Source: Bacteroidales bacterium (GTDB lineage Bacteria; Bacteroidota; Bacteroidia; Bacteroidales; P3). From it: a stretch of DNA of 64,000 bases. Position 1 is the stretch's first letter; every line of letters starts with the position of its first letter. Position numbers and translations under genes: made by a program. Of the stretch, positions 36,996 through 45,388 are shown in pieces. The stretch spans positions 1-64,000 of the forward strand of contig WRCN01000004.1 in the NCBI GenBank assembly GCA_009783885.1. Direction: 5' to 3'. The notes below the pieces were generated by a model. That model was given only the letters and a program-made list of their open reading frames with translations, searched no databases and was not told the origin of the DNA.

Positions 36996-37881
36996 GGGAC
37001 TGATTATTTTCGTTATCTATTACGGTTTGTAGATTCTCTTGATTTTGTTGTACTTTTTGTGCGTTTATATTTTGCTTGTATTTGTCAATAATAGCAAGGA
37101 TTTTTAGCCCTAAAAAATTTCGTTTTTCGATTTCTGAAAAAATAGAAAATACGATGCCCAGCAGTGTAGTATCCATTGCCGACAAACACGAAACAATGAG
37201 TTCAATCATTTCACTTTTGGGATTATTTGGCTCATTGCAAAACGGCTCATCAACTATTCCGGTATTTAGATTTTCAAGTGATATGTTAGGCGTTTCCTCA
37301 TTTTCATCATCTCCCAAAAATCCCGAAAGCATATCTTTGACTTGATTTTTCAGTCCCAAACGATCGAGCGCAACACCTGCAAGTTCGGCGTATGTCTTCA
37401 TGCTTTTTTGGGATTTGACCTTTTCGTTTAGTTGTTCAATCACCTCTTCCGCCGCCTCCAACTCGTTTTCAAGCTCCTCATTTTCTTTTTTGAGCCACTG
37501 GTTTTCTTCTCTCAACCTTAATAATTCTTGCTGTTGAATATGAGCGTTCAACATTTCTTGAAGTTTGTCTTGCTGCGATTCTGAGGTATTGCCAAAACCC
37601 GAAAAACCAAGCGAGTCGTCTGTAAATTCGTAGGTTTTTTCGATTTTGGACTGGCTGATTTCCAAATCATACACATCAATTTTCACTCTGATAAATTTTT
37701 CCATTGCCAAAAGTGTATTGATGCTGTTTAGATTTTTTATGTCGGCTTTTTCAATTAGTTTAGTGCCTCGCTCCTCGCCTTGCTTGTAGGCTGTAAACGT
37801 AAGGCGGATACCGCTGCTTTGTTTGGCTTTGGTGTTAAAAATTTGCCGTAGAGATTTAATTTTGTTTTCGGGGATTTTCAT
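36988..37881 (-). CDS. Coiled-coil protein of the phage-like block
   Basis: The ATG at 37881 gives 297 residues. It has a beta-rich N-terminal part (to about 100), a strong coiled coil at about 130-165 (LRLREENQWLKKENEELENE) and an acidic, helical C-terminal part. No signal or membrane helix. The coiled coil suggests a scaffold or an oligomeric spike stalk. It overlaps the next upstream gene by 26 bases, showing tight packing of the block. Confidence 0.65.
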   Translation of the reverse strand: MKIPENKIKSLRQIFNTKAKQSSGIRLTFTAYKQGEERGTKLIEKADIKNLNSINTLLAMEKFIRVKIDVYDLEISQSKIEKTYEFTDDSLGFSGFGNTSESQQDKLQEMLNAHIQQQELLRLREENQWLKKENEELENELEAAEEVIEQLNEKVKSQKSMKTYAELAGVALDRLGLKNQVKDMLSGFLGDDENEETPNISLENLNTGIVDEPFCNEPNNPKSEMIELIVSCLSAMDTTLLGIVFSIFSEIEKRNFLGLKILAIIDKYKQNINAQKVQQNQENLQTVIDNENNQSHE

Positions 37882-38269
37882 GGTCAAAAAATGATGCTGG
37901 TGTTACACGAAAAAAGTTTAGAGTACATTGTCCGGTAAGCGGACTGTTTAGATTTCCTTTGCCGGAGCATTGTCCGTAGGGTTTTAACGAGATAGAAACC
38001 TTGCCGGTAAAGTGTTCGGTATAATTTGCAGTTTGTATATTGGAGGCACTGTCTAATTCTATCAAGTCATTTTCGGCGGAAATTAGGGCAAACCCTCGTT
38101 GATTCCCGCTCAAATGGTGTTCTACGCCTGCCAAAAAATAAAACTCGTTGTAAGCGTCTATTTCGAGTGGCTCGTCCGGCGAAACGGTCAAAAAAACGGA
38201 CTGGTAAAAATACAAATCAACGCCCATAAACGCCATAATGTTGCCGATATGTTGATAGGTGAAATTCAC
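37856..38269 (-). CDS. Beta-rich putative structural protein
   Basis: A 137-residue product with many predicted strands (VDLYFYQSVFLTV, YFLAGVEHHLSG, KVSISLKPYGQ) and no signal peptide. It belongs to a run of four neighbouring small beta-rich genes (37.9-39.9 kb). No recognised family; candidate minor capsid or spike component by position only. Confidence 0.55.
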   Translation of the reverse strand: MNFTYQHIGNIMAFMGVDLYFYQSVFLTVSPDEPLEIDAYNEFYFLAGVEHHLSGNQRGFALISAENDLIELDSASNIQTANYTEHFTGKVSISLKPYGQCSGKGNLNSPLTGQCTLNFFRVTPASFFDHENPRKQN

Positions 38270-38270
38270 G

Positions 38271-38663
38271 TTAGAGTAGTTTGTAAAGAAGTTTGATGTT
38301 TAAACCGGTAATGTTTTGCTCGGAAAGGTTGTTTAGAAAATGTCCGCTGATTTCTCCCATACTGCCAAGCATAACGTCTATGTCGTAGTCAATCGCTCCG
38401 TCAAACAAAATCGGCTCTAATGTAACAGGTACATGGAGCGTTGCCGTATTCCTGCCGTCAAAGGAAATAGAGAGCATTCCGATTGGTTTCTGCAAATCTT
38501 TATCATTCACGCCAAGAGCAAATTTATCGGCTATATCTGCAAATTCAAGCACAACAGTAACGCCAACGCACCTGCGAAAATGCTTTGGGATTTTGGTAGA
38601 AAACCGTTTGTGCAAATACGGATTGGAGCCCGGAGAAATAATATGTTGAACAAGATAGGTCAT
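38271..38663 (-). CDS. Beta-rich putative structural protein
   Basis: A 130-residue protein, one base from the downstream gene and 5 bases from the upstream one. It has alternating hydrophobic strands (CVGVTVVLEFADIADKFAL, TATLHVPVTLEPILFDG, DYDIDVMLG) that suit a jelly-roll or Ig-like sandwich. No signal or membrane helix. No known family; position suggests a structural role. Confidence 0.55.
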   Translation of the reverse strand: MTYLVQHIISPGSNPYLHKRFSTKIPKHFRRCVGVTVVLEFADIADKFALGVNDKDLQKPIGMLSISFDGRNTATLHVPVTLEPILFDGAIDYDIDVMLGSMGEISGHFLNNLSEQNITGLNIKLLYKLL

Positions 38664-38668
38664 CGTAG

Positions 38669-39472
38669 TTATTTTGTAAGTTCAAACACACAAACCAAAT
38701 CGGGATCAAGAAAAGAACTCACAGAGGTCGGAGCACTATGCTCATAGACTATTTCCGCAGTTGTTCCCTTTGCTCTTATGTCGAACGGTTTTAAGTCGTA
38801 AAAATTTTCGTCAAACTGAACGCATTGCGCATTCAAAAGCAAATTATTTGCAGGATACGTGAGTGGAAAAATCTCACTTCCGCCGATTTTTAAGCCTAAA
38901 CGAGAAAAATCCCGATAACAAAATTCATTAACAAGTTGGTGATAAATCAAACAAACTCCCGTAACGTTTGAGTAGTCGGGCAAGGTTGTGAACAGTGTTT
39001 TTACAATACCTCTTTTGAGTAAATTCCCCAAAAGTATGCTGTTAAGCCTTTGTGCAATTCGAACAATCTGATATTTTTTGGTTTGTGATTGTGTGTAAGC
39101 AACAGGCACATCGTCTAAAACCAAAATCACATCAACATAATTGTTTTGATTACCTCGAAGGCTCATTGTTACACTCTGTCCGCCTGCTTTTATAGCAAAT
39201 GGAACAAGGTCAAAATAGCGTTTATATCCGGCTTTATTGTTTCGGTGAAGTGTTTTGTTAGAGTGTGAAGTCAGAATTTTTAGCGGAAAGTTTTCGGGAA
39301 AAATTTCCGTACCACCGATATTTAAGCCAAAATGAACGTGTCCGTAGTCCGCTGTATTTTCATTGATACAAAAAATACCAACCACACGCTGCGATGTGGA
39401 AAGTGTGGGGAAATTGACCGTTACTCTTTCGGTGCTTTTTCCAATGATACGCTTGGTTTGGTACTTAATCAT
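38669..39472 (-). CDS. Two-domain beta-sandwich protein with IFPxxYP motifs, candidate capsid protein
   Basis: The 267-residue protein has two similar halves. Half one reads LNIGGTEIFPENFPLKIL then FDLVPFAIKAGGQSVTM; half two reads LKIGGSEIFPLTYPANNLL then YDLKPFDIRAKGTTAEI. A single-domain relative is the neighbour at 39571-39906. Two tandem beta-sandwich domains in one chain recall double-jelly-roll capsid proteins of tailless phages, though I cannot show the fold. No signal peptide. It is the centre of the putative structural cluster. Confidence 0.6.
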   Translation of the reverse strand: MIKYQTKRIIGKSTERVTVNFPTLSTSQRVVGIFCINENTADYGHVHFGLNIGGTEIFPENFPLKILTSHSNKTLHRNNKAGYKRYFDLVPFAIKAGGQSVTMSLRGNQNNYVDVILVLDDVPVAYTQSQTKKYQIVRIAQRLNSILLGNLLKRGIVKTLFTTLPDYSNVTGVCLIYHQLVNEFCYRDFSRLGLKIGGSEIFPLTYPANNLLLNAQCVQFDENFYDLKPFDIRAKGTTAEIVYEHSAPTSVSSFLDPDLVCVFELTK

Positions 39473-39483
39473 TTTTTTGTGGT

Positions 39484-39569
39484 TTTATAGTTTTGTAGTT
39501 TTATAGTTCGATAGTTTTATGGCTTTAAGAATTATCTATTAAACTATAAAACTATTAACTATAAAACTG
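39484..39569. repeat. Self-complementary AT-rich spacer
   Basis: Runs of atagtttt/gtagtttt on the left face actataaaact repeats on the right, so the transcript can fold into a long hairpin. The same phrases recur at 39909-39950. It could moderate expression between two structural genes. Confidence 0.5.
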
Positions 39570-39570
39570 T

Positions 39571-39906
39571 TTAACCGTTTTCGTATCTGAGAATAACATC
39601 ATAGGTTGCCTCGCTGCCTGTCATATAGATTTCCACTTGCGACCCGCGTGCTGCAATGTTGAACTCTCGGAGTGATGTTTCTCTTTGGTTTGTCGGACGA
39701 AACGCTCCGCCCACAAGTTCCGATGCAGGATAGTCATCAGGGAAAATTTCGTGATTGTTCACTCGCATTCCAAAGCTCGCTTCGGTGGGATTTCCAACAA
39801 GCGAAATCGCAGCGAGTTTGTCAAACATTCCGTCTGTAGCGAAAGTCGTCTTGGTTTTGCTCGGACTACATCCGACTCTGACGGTATGGATTTTTACTTT
39901 TTGCAT
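39571..39906 (-). CDS. Single-domain IFPxxYP beta-sandwich protein
   Basis: The 111-residue protein carries MRVNNHEIFPDDYPASELV followed by LREFNIAARGSQVEIYM, closely parallel to each half of the two-domain protein at 38669-39472. It looks like a stand-alone copy of the same domain, as a minor capsid or vertex protein would be. AT-rich repeat spacers flank it on both sides. Confidence 0.6.
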   Translation of the reverse strand: MQKVKIHTVRVGCSPSKTKTTFATDGMFDKLAAISLVGNPTEASFGMRVNNHEIFPDDYPASELVGGAFRPTNQRETSLREFNIAARGSQVEIYMTGSEATYDVILRYENG

Positions 39907-39908
39907 TT

Positions 39909-40019
39909 TTTTGTAGTTTTGTGGTTCGATAGTTTTATAGTTTGATAGGGTTAAAAGGTGAAAGGGTTAAGGGGTTAAAGAAGCGATTAACAAACCTTTT
40001 ACCCTTTACCTTTTGCCCT
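39909..40019. repeat. Structured spacer with A/G-rich and C/T-rich arms
   Basis: The first part repeats the gtagttttgtgg/atagttttatag phrases of 39484-39569. The second part pairs aaaaggtgaaagggttaa (about 39952-39970) with the ccttttaccctttacctt region (about 39995-40012), a long imperfect hairpin directly after the stop of the next gene upstream. Confidence 0.5.
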
Positions 40020-40028
40020 TTGCCGTGT

Positions 40029-40754
40029 TTAGTTTTTCATAATGACTGTGCCTTTGAGCATAACCTTTACCCACATCTTTGCAGGTGCTGGATTTGCCCA
40101 TTCGAGATTAACCTCAATTCCCTGTTGATCGTTAATCAACTTCGGATTGTCGAGTTTGTACGATCCAACGTGAACAAAGTCGTTAAACTTTGTGTTAAAC
40201 ACTTCGGTTGAAAGTGCCGAAAGTACAGCCGATCCGTTCACTCGAAGTTCGAGTTCTCCGCTGCGAATAAGCGTGTCCAACAGTCCATAATTGACCGCTG
40301 TTCCGCCTGCGGTGTCGTCAGTTGCAGCAAGTCCCGAAACTAAAATAATTTCGTTCATAAGGAAAAAATTTCCTTTTTCAAGTTTACCACTCGAAATGTT
40401 ACAAACGCCTGTTACCTTGTTGTCATCGTCGCGAAACATCTTGACAGATTTCGCACCTGCAACAGATTTGATGGCATAAATAATGCCGTCAGAGGCTTGC
40501 AAGGTACGGCGTGTCAAGCCGTCTTGAATGTACTTTGGCAAGTGGTTGAAACGGCGTGTGAGTTCGCCACGAGAGTTAGTCGGGGTACTTGATGCAATTA
40601 AATTCTGCCGTTTGGCTGAATTTTTTACTTTTCGAGCCAATGCTTTTTTTGCTGATGCAGGTGCTGCTTCAATAATTCCTGCTAATTCTTCGTCGCTATA
40701 TCCGGCAAAGACGGCATCATCAAAGTCGCTTTCTAAAATAGTTCCTAAATCCAT
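40029..40754 (-). CDS. Candidate major structural protein
   Basis: A 241-residue protein with a helical N-terminal third (ELAGIIEAAPASAKKALARK) and a beta-rich C-terminal two-thirds ending QGIEVNLEWANPAPAKMWVK. No signal, membrane helix or enzyme motif. The layout (helical arm then sandwich) and the highly structured leader downstream are what a capsid protein gene would show, but no family is recognised. It lies 75 bases upstream of the IFPxxYP genes in the direction opposite to transcription, so it is translated first. Confidence 0.55.
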   Translation of the reverse strand: MDLGTILESDFDDAVFAGYSDEELAGIIEAAPASAKKALARKVKNSAKRQNLIASSTPTNSRGELTRRFNHLPKYIQDGLTRRTLQASDGIIYAIKSVAGAKSVKMFRDDDNKVTGVCNISSGKLEKGNFFLMNEIILVSGLAATDDTAGGTAVNYGLLDTLIRSGELELRVNGSAVLSALSTEVFNTKFNDFVHVGSYKLDNPKLINDQQGIEVNLEWANPAPAKMWVKVMLKGTVIMKN

Positions 40755-40813
40755 AATTTTGTGTTTTTAAAGTTTGTAATTTTTTTTGAATTATTTTTTT
40801 TGTTTTTGGTTTG

Positions 40814-41473
40814 TTATGCAAAATCAACGGCATCTTCAAACGATGCGTCTTCAATTGCAGGTTGTGGCAACGATCGTCTGCCTTTTCGTCTGCCGAATTT
40901 TTCTCTGCGATTTTTGCGTCCAGAAAGATCGCCATCGAGGTCTTCATCATCGCCGCCGTCTATTTCTTCGAGCTGCCCGTCCATAACATCGACATCTTCA
41001 AATTCGCCATCAACGTCTGCCAAGTTTTCCAAATCGCCGTCCATACCGCTTTCCAAGTATCCGTGAATCTCCGGCAAATCGGGATTGAAATATTCCAAAT
41101 CGCCGTTTAAGTTTTCAATTAAACTTTGTTTGGTAAAGGTTTTAATGCCGGAAAGAATACCGCCAACGGCAAGTCCGGTACCAAAATCTTTGACCATTTT
41201 TTTGTCAAACATGATTTTTAGTGCCAATCCGGTACCTGCAAGCAGCAGTGGTTTGATGGATTTTTTGATTGCCGAACTGTCGGGTTTTACAAAACCGTCA
41301 ATAACTTTGCTCCCAAAGTTAGCAGCAACAAGTCCCGCTGCTACAAGCAGTATGGGCATACTTTCATCTTTGAGGCTATCCACCCCAAACCGATTTTTGC
41401 CTTTGCGTTTGCCCACTACGCCTTCGAGCGTTCCTGACAAACCTTTTCTTTTTTTTCTTGATTTTTTTCGCAT
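40814..41473 (-). CDS. Membrane protein with basic N-terminus and acidic C-terminus
   Basis: The 219-residue protein starts MRKKSRKKRKGLSG, a strongly basic stretch, then has two or three hydrophobic segments (MPILLVAAGLVAANFG, IKPLLLAGTGLALKIMF, GTGLAVGGILSGI) and a long acidic tail (DGGDDEDLDGDLSG) before a second basic patch. The charge pattern could hold nucleic acid against a membrane, as in membrane-containing virions (inference). No known family. Confidence 0.6.
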   Translation of the reverse strand: MRKKSRKKRKGLSGTLEGVVGKRKGKNRFGVDSLKDESMPILLVAAGLVAANFGSKVIDGFVKPDSSAIKKSIKPLLLAGTGLALKIMFDKKMVKDFGTGLAVGGILSGIKTFTKQSLIENLNGDLEYFNPDLPEIHGYLESGMDGDLENLADVDGEFEDVDVMDGQLEEIDGGDDEDLDGDLSGRKNRREKFGRRKGRRSLPQPAIEDASFEDAVDFA

Positions 41474-41502
41474 GATTTTTTTGTTTTTAAGATTGATATT
41501 TA

Positions 41503-43863
41503 TTAAAACAGAACTATTTTTTTGAGTTTGCGTTTCGGCTTTTGCCTTACGCCCGATAGTCCGTTACTGCTTTTCTTTTGTTTGTTTTCTTTGCCTGTCA
41601 TCATATACATTGTCAAGCCAAGAGCAGCAGCTCCGCCAAGAAGTATGACCTCTTTGTTTTTCTGAAAAAAACTTTCTCCACCGCCATTTGACAGTTCATT
41701 TTCGTATTCGAATTCAAGTTCGCTTACGGTGCCCGGGTTATTCAAAAGTGCGAGTGCCGAAGCAGCTTCATCGGATTTCATAATGCCAGATTCTTGAAGT
41801 GCGTTGATTATACTAATGATAACCGGAATTGCGGCGGCTATGGCAGCGCCGGTAGCAACTTCTCCCAATCCGGCTCCACAAAGTCCGAGTTGTCCGTTTT
41901 TAAGTGTTGAATTCCCACCCTTTCCGTAGATAATCGCAATTCTTAATTTTGCTTTATCTCCGCCGATTTTTGTAAAAATGGTTTCGGTTTTCAAAAGCGC
42001 TTTCTTACTGGCTTCCCATTGTGCAGGTGTTAATTTTCCGGCATCAACATCGGCTTGCGTGGCATAGCCCCACTTTAATTTCGATGCCATTTTTCCGATA
42101 TTCATTTTCATTGCAAGCAAAACACCGCCACGAGAAGCAAGCGTGAGCGGATTGAATTTCACAATCGCTTTGCCGGCTTGTTTTACACGTGCTTTCAAAC
42201 GCTGATTTTTCGGCAAGGCTTTGATACGTGCTTTTTCCTCTTTTTTTGCAACTTTTTTTTCGGCTTTGGCTTGCTGTTTGGCTGCTTTCTTTTGTGGATT
42301 TCGTTTAAAGAATCCTAATTCTGTTCCGTCCATATCATAATCGTCATAATCGTTCTCAAAATCATCGTCGTCATCATCCCAATCATCGTCAAAATCGTCA
42401 TCATCGTCCCAATCATCCTCGTCGTCATCCCAATCGTCATCAAAATCATCGTCCCAATCCCTGCGACGATAGCCACCGCGATGTCTTCGAGGGTAGTGCC
42501 GGTAATATGCCGGAGTCGTCGGTGATGATGAACCGCTCGGCTCTGTATAGGTTGGAATTTCGTTTTCTATTTCAGGCTCGTTAGGCGTTTCCATTTCGTA
42601 ATTCATTTCATTATCGTAAACCATCTGATCGTCCTGTTCAAATAGTTGTTCGTCTTGGTCAAATTCCGGCTGTTGATCTGCTGCTTGACCAGCCTTGCGA
42701 AGTGCAACACGATTCGTACGATTTTCTTGTCTTATGGCTCTTTTTTCAACTCGTCCCGCTATACGTGCTTGTCTGGTTTCTTGCCTTGCCAATTTTCGAT
42801 CGGTTTTGGCTTGCCGTTTGGCTATTTTTCGCTCTTGTTTGGCAACTTTGCGAGCCGTGCGGTTTTCTTGTCGTGCAACTTTTTTTGCGACTTTTGCCTC
42901 TTTTTTTGCGATTTTCTTATTGGCTTTGACTTCTTTTTTGGCAACCCTCGCTTGTCGAAGGTTTTTGAACAATTTTCCAAAATCACCCAAACCGCCAAGC
43001 ATACTGGCATTTTTGCAAAGGTTTTCAAGTGCCTGTTCACGATGTGGCGTATCCCAATAATCAATGAGATAACCAAGCATTTCATCGGTGGTTTGCGGAT
43101 CGCTACACAACTGAGGTCTGCGAGAAATAATGATACGCAAGTCCTGTAAATACGCAAGTATCGCCTTATCAAAATCGCCGATTTTTTCAAAATGAACTTT
43201 GTTGTTGACATCATCAATCACTTCCGCAAGCGTTCGACCTACGCCCGAAAGCATTGCTATATCTATACCGCCAAGTTCATTGATAGTGGGTTTCATAATA
43301 AAATCTTTTTTTTCGCTGTAAGGTTTTTCGTAGTTGAATTGCGAGAGTACGCAGTCAATAATGATTTCATCGTTACCGTTTGGAACAACTACGTAAACGT
43401 GCTGAAAGTTCGGCTTTCCGCCGTATTTTGTGATTCGAAACTTATGCTCAATTCCCAAATTTGAAAGTATAGAACTCACAAAAATCGAAAAGCAATCGCA
43501 GTCGATACCGGTGTGTCGGTTTGCCCATGATCGTGCAGGTTGCCGGAGTTCCTCCAAACCTCGTTTGTCAAGTTTATATTGAACGTGATGATACAAAAAA
43601 TCCCACAACTTGCGACAGGTTTCAAAAAGATGCTTACTGTTGTTTCTCCCAAACAACGTTCTACTTTTAAACCTGTCCGCAAGTGCTTTGGTCTGCGATA
43701 ATGTTGCTCTGACAATTTTTCCCATTAGTCCGACTGTATCGTTGACTTCGCCGTTTTTTAGAATAATCTTGTCAGTATGTTCAGCAGGCGGGAAGAGATG
43801 GTCATACTGCCGACCGTCTTTTATTGCTCTGTATCCCGATGATGTATCTGTTAAATTAGTCAT
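41503..43863 (-). CDS. Transglutaminase-like cysteine protease-fold protein with charged linker
   Basis: The 786-residue protein has a transglutaminase-type core at about 85-180: Cys in DCDCFSIFVSSI (Cys124), His in FQHVYVVV (His155) and Asp in IIIDCVLSQ (Asp170). A long single-helix Lys/Arg/Ala-rich segment follows (305-400), then an Asp/Trp-rich stretch (about 450-515) and a C-terminal part with two hydrophobic segments (EVATGAAIAAAIPVIISI; EVILLGGAAALGLTMYMM). Such domains can cross-link or cleave peptides. In this block it may process or link structural proteins. Its first 90 residues are copied twice upstream (43879-44586). Confidence 0.7.
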   Translation of the reverse strand: MTNLTDTSSGYRAIKDGRQYDHLFPPAEHTDKIILKNGEVNDTVGLMGKIVRATLSQTKALADRFKSRTLFGRNNSKHLFETCRKLWDFLYHHVQYKLDKRGLEELRQPARSWANRHTGIDCDCFSIFVSSILSNLGIEHKFRITKYGGKPNFQHVYVVVPNGNDEIIIDCVLSQFNYEKPYSEKKDFIMKPTINELGGIDIAMLSGVGRTLAEVIDDVNNKVHFEKIGDFDKAILAYLQDLRIIISRRPQLCSDPQTTDEMLGYLIDYWDTPHREQALENLCKNASMLGGLGDFGKLFKNLRQARVAKKEVKANKKIAKKEAKVAKKVARQENRTARKVAKQERKIAKRQAKTDRKLARQETRQARIAGRVEKRAIRQENRTNRVALRKAGQAADQQPEFDQDEQLFEQDDQMVYDNEMNYEMETPNEPEIENEIPTYTEPSGSSSPTTPAYYRHYPRRHRGGYRRRDWDDDFDDDWDDDEDDWDDDDDFDDDWDDDDDDFENDYDDYDMDGTELGFFKRNPQKKAAKQQAKAEKKVAKKEEKARIKALPKNQRLKARVKQAGKAIVKFNPLTLASRGGVLLAMKMNIGKMASKLKWGYATQADVDAGKLTPAQWEASKKALLKTETIFTKIGGDKAKLRIAIIYGKGGNSTLKNGQLGLCGAGLGEVATGAAIAAAIPVIISIINALQESGIMKSDEAASALALLNNPGTVSELEFEYENELSNGGGESFFQKNKEVILLGGAAALGLTMYMMTGKENKQKKSSNGLSGVRQKPKRKLKKIVLF
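42345..42470. repeat. Low-complexity GAT/TCA-rich tract
   Basis: The tract encodes the DWDDD-type stretch of the transglutaminase-like protein. Repeated tcatcgtcatcatcgtcccaa phrases make it prone to slippage and length change. Confidence 0.75.
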
Positions 43864-43878
43864 ACGCTCAGGGTGATT

Positions 43879-44586
43879 TTAAGTGTATGAACAATCGAAA
43901 AATCCCAACACCTTGCGGTCTTTTGAAAAAGGTTCGCCCCGCCTCCTACCTGTAAAGACTACGCTCCTCGACTCAACCGCAAGTGCTTTTAACTGCAATA
44001 ACATTAGCAAATTACCTCTAAACCAAAGTGCAAGCACCGATTTTTGAAATAACAGTTTAACAAACATTTCTGTAAATTTAACAAGTCCGAAGACATTGAA
44101 AATTTTAAGATTTGCTGTTTTGCTCTTGTTTCTCATAGTTGGGAAAAAACAGTCAAACCATTGACTAATTTTTATTTTATATGTTGATATGTTTTTTGTT
44201 GGATTCATTTTGTTGATAGTGCGATGGTGCGAAAATTCCCATCCACTGCGACAAGCTTTCGTAAAACCAAAACCCTCTTCCCCTCCACTCGAAGGCATCG
44301 GTTTTTCGAAAAACTTGTTCGCAAGGACTTTTAACTGTGATCGTATTTGTAGATGACCACTCAACCTAACCGCTTGGAGCCTTGTCTGTTGGAATACGCT
44401 CATATTACCGTGTCGCACAATTGGAGGGATTTGTGCTTGTGATAACATTTGCTTATTACCGCCGGACTTAACTCCGTGAAGTTGGCTTTGTGATAATGCT
44501 CGCAAATTATTCACAGTTGGGAAAAAATAGTCAAACCATTGACTAATTTTTATTTTATATGCTGATATATTTTTTGTTAAATTCAT
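43879..44586 (-). CDS. Two degenerate copies of the N-terminal module of the transglutaminase-like gene
   Basis: The 235-codon frame is made of two copies of one module. Copy one (codons 1-126) starts MNLTKNISAYKIKISQWFD, copy two (from the ATG at 44208) starts MNPTKNISTYKIKISQWFD; both match the start of the downstream gene (NLTDTSSGYRAIKDGRQYD). Each ends like TKALADRF...CRKLWDFLYHH of that gene. At DNA level, 44147-44215 and 44517-44585 are about 70 bases of nearly identical sequence. The frame is open but contains odd basic and aromatic runs, so it may be a decayed tandem duplication rather than a functional protein. Confidence 0.5.
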   Translation of the reverse strand: MNLTKNISAYKIKISQWFDYFFPTVNNLRALSQSQLHGVKSGGNKQMLSQAQIPPIVRHGNMSVFQQTRLQAVRLSGHLQIRSQLKVLANKFFEKPMPSSGGEEGFGFTKACRSGWEFSHHRTINKMNPTKNISTYKIKISQWFDCFFPTMRNKSKTANLKIFNVFGLVKFTEMFVKLLFQKSVLALWFRGNLLMLLQLKALAVESRSVVFTGRRRGEPFSKDRKVLGFFDCSYT

Positions 44587-44587
44587 G

Positions 44588-45127
44588 TTATATTAGGGGG
44601 TAAAAATCGCTCTCATAATAAACGTTGTTTCCATACGCTGTAAACTGTGCTTTGAGTTGAAGTTCTTTTAGTAATGCGCCGATACTGCTCGCTCCTACGG
44701 CAAGTTTTGCAACAAAATTTTTATCTGCGAGTTGATTTTTTAGATTTACCGAAAGTCCGCTTTTTAGTTTTGTGGCGAGATTGACAAGCGTAAGAATCGG
44801 CAGTTGAATGGAAATTGTATCTAAACTGGTTTCGGAATTGGGTTGTATGGTATGTTCCTTGTTTGTTACGTTGGAAATTGCGATCTGCTCATTGTTCAGT
44901 CCGCAAACAATCTTTACAAACGGTTGAGAAATTTTCATCGTGCCACGAGTGGGATTGATAATTTTACTGTCAACATGGATCGGAAGCCCCGTAAGCGAAA
45001 GTTTACCCAATCGGAAATTACGAATTGAAAAATTAAGTTTTGTGAATCCGGCAAAATTGCGATAAAGCGGAACGGCAATTGCAAAACCTAAAATGCCAAA
45101 AAGAAGTATTTTTAACGATGTTTTCAT
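44588..45127 (-). CDS. Membrane-anchored LEA14/WHy-like protein
   Basis: The 179-residue protein has one N-terminal membrane helix (ILLFGILGFAIAVPLY), then a domain resembling LEA_2/WHy: FSIRNFRLGKLSLTGLPIHV, DSKIINPTRGTMKIS, EHTIQPNSETSLDTISIQLP. These domains are found in stress and membrane-associated proteins. Its start overlaps the stop of the upstream small membrane protein (ATGA at 45124-45127). A second WHy-like copy is not seen. Confidence 0.6.
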   Translation of the reverse strand: MKTSLKILLFGILGFAIAVPLYRNFAGFTKLNFSIRNFRLGKLSLTGLPIHVDSKIINPTRGTMKISQPFVKIVCGLNNEQIAISNVTNKEHTIQPNSETSLDTISIQLPILTLVNLATKLKSGLSVNLKNQLADKNFVAKLAVGASSIGALLKELQLKAQFTAYGNNVYYESDFYPLI

Positions 45128-45339
45128 TTTTGTTTTTTTCGATTTTTAATAGCGTTAACAATTGCATCAAAAAGAAGTTTGACCAAATAACCAACGCTCG
45201 CGGAAATGATAGCTGCAACAATCATTTTGACATAATCAATGGATTCCATAGAATGTGAAGCAACAATTTTTGCAGTAGCCTTTGTAGTGCCTCCTAAAAA
45301 TCCGAAAACGGTTGTAACTATGGATGTGCTTTTTGACAT
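45124..45339 (-). CDS. Small membrane protein, first gene of the late operon
   Basis: The ATG at 45339 (MSKSTSIVTTVFGFLGG) gives 71 residues; the longer frame to 45444 crosses the promoter at 45381-45388 and is unlikely. It has one central hydrophobic helix (MIVAAIISASVGYLVKLLF) and a basic tail (NRKKQK). Overlap with the WHy-like gene shows they are co-translated. It begins the long phage-like operon. Confidence 0.6.
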   Translation of the reverse strand: MSKSTSIVTTVFGFLGGTTKATAKIVASHSMESIDYVKMIVAAIISASVGYLVKLLFDAIVNAIKNRKKQK

Positions 45340-45380
45340 AATTTTTTCTTTGCTTGGTTCAAATATTGAGTTTGACGGTG

Positions 45381-45388
45381 CAAAGTTA
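45381..45388 (-). promoter_or_regulatory. -7 element of the phage-like operon
   Basis: The minus strand reads TAACTTTG, 41 bases upstream of the ATG at 45339. Genes from 45339 down to 26040 are closely packed and may depend on it. Confidence 0.6.

Noticed and set aside
42345-42470. CRISPR-like or tandem repeat array
   Set aside because: The repeats are irregular codon-level repetition of an Asp-rich coding stretch with no spacers.
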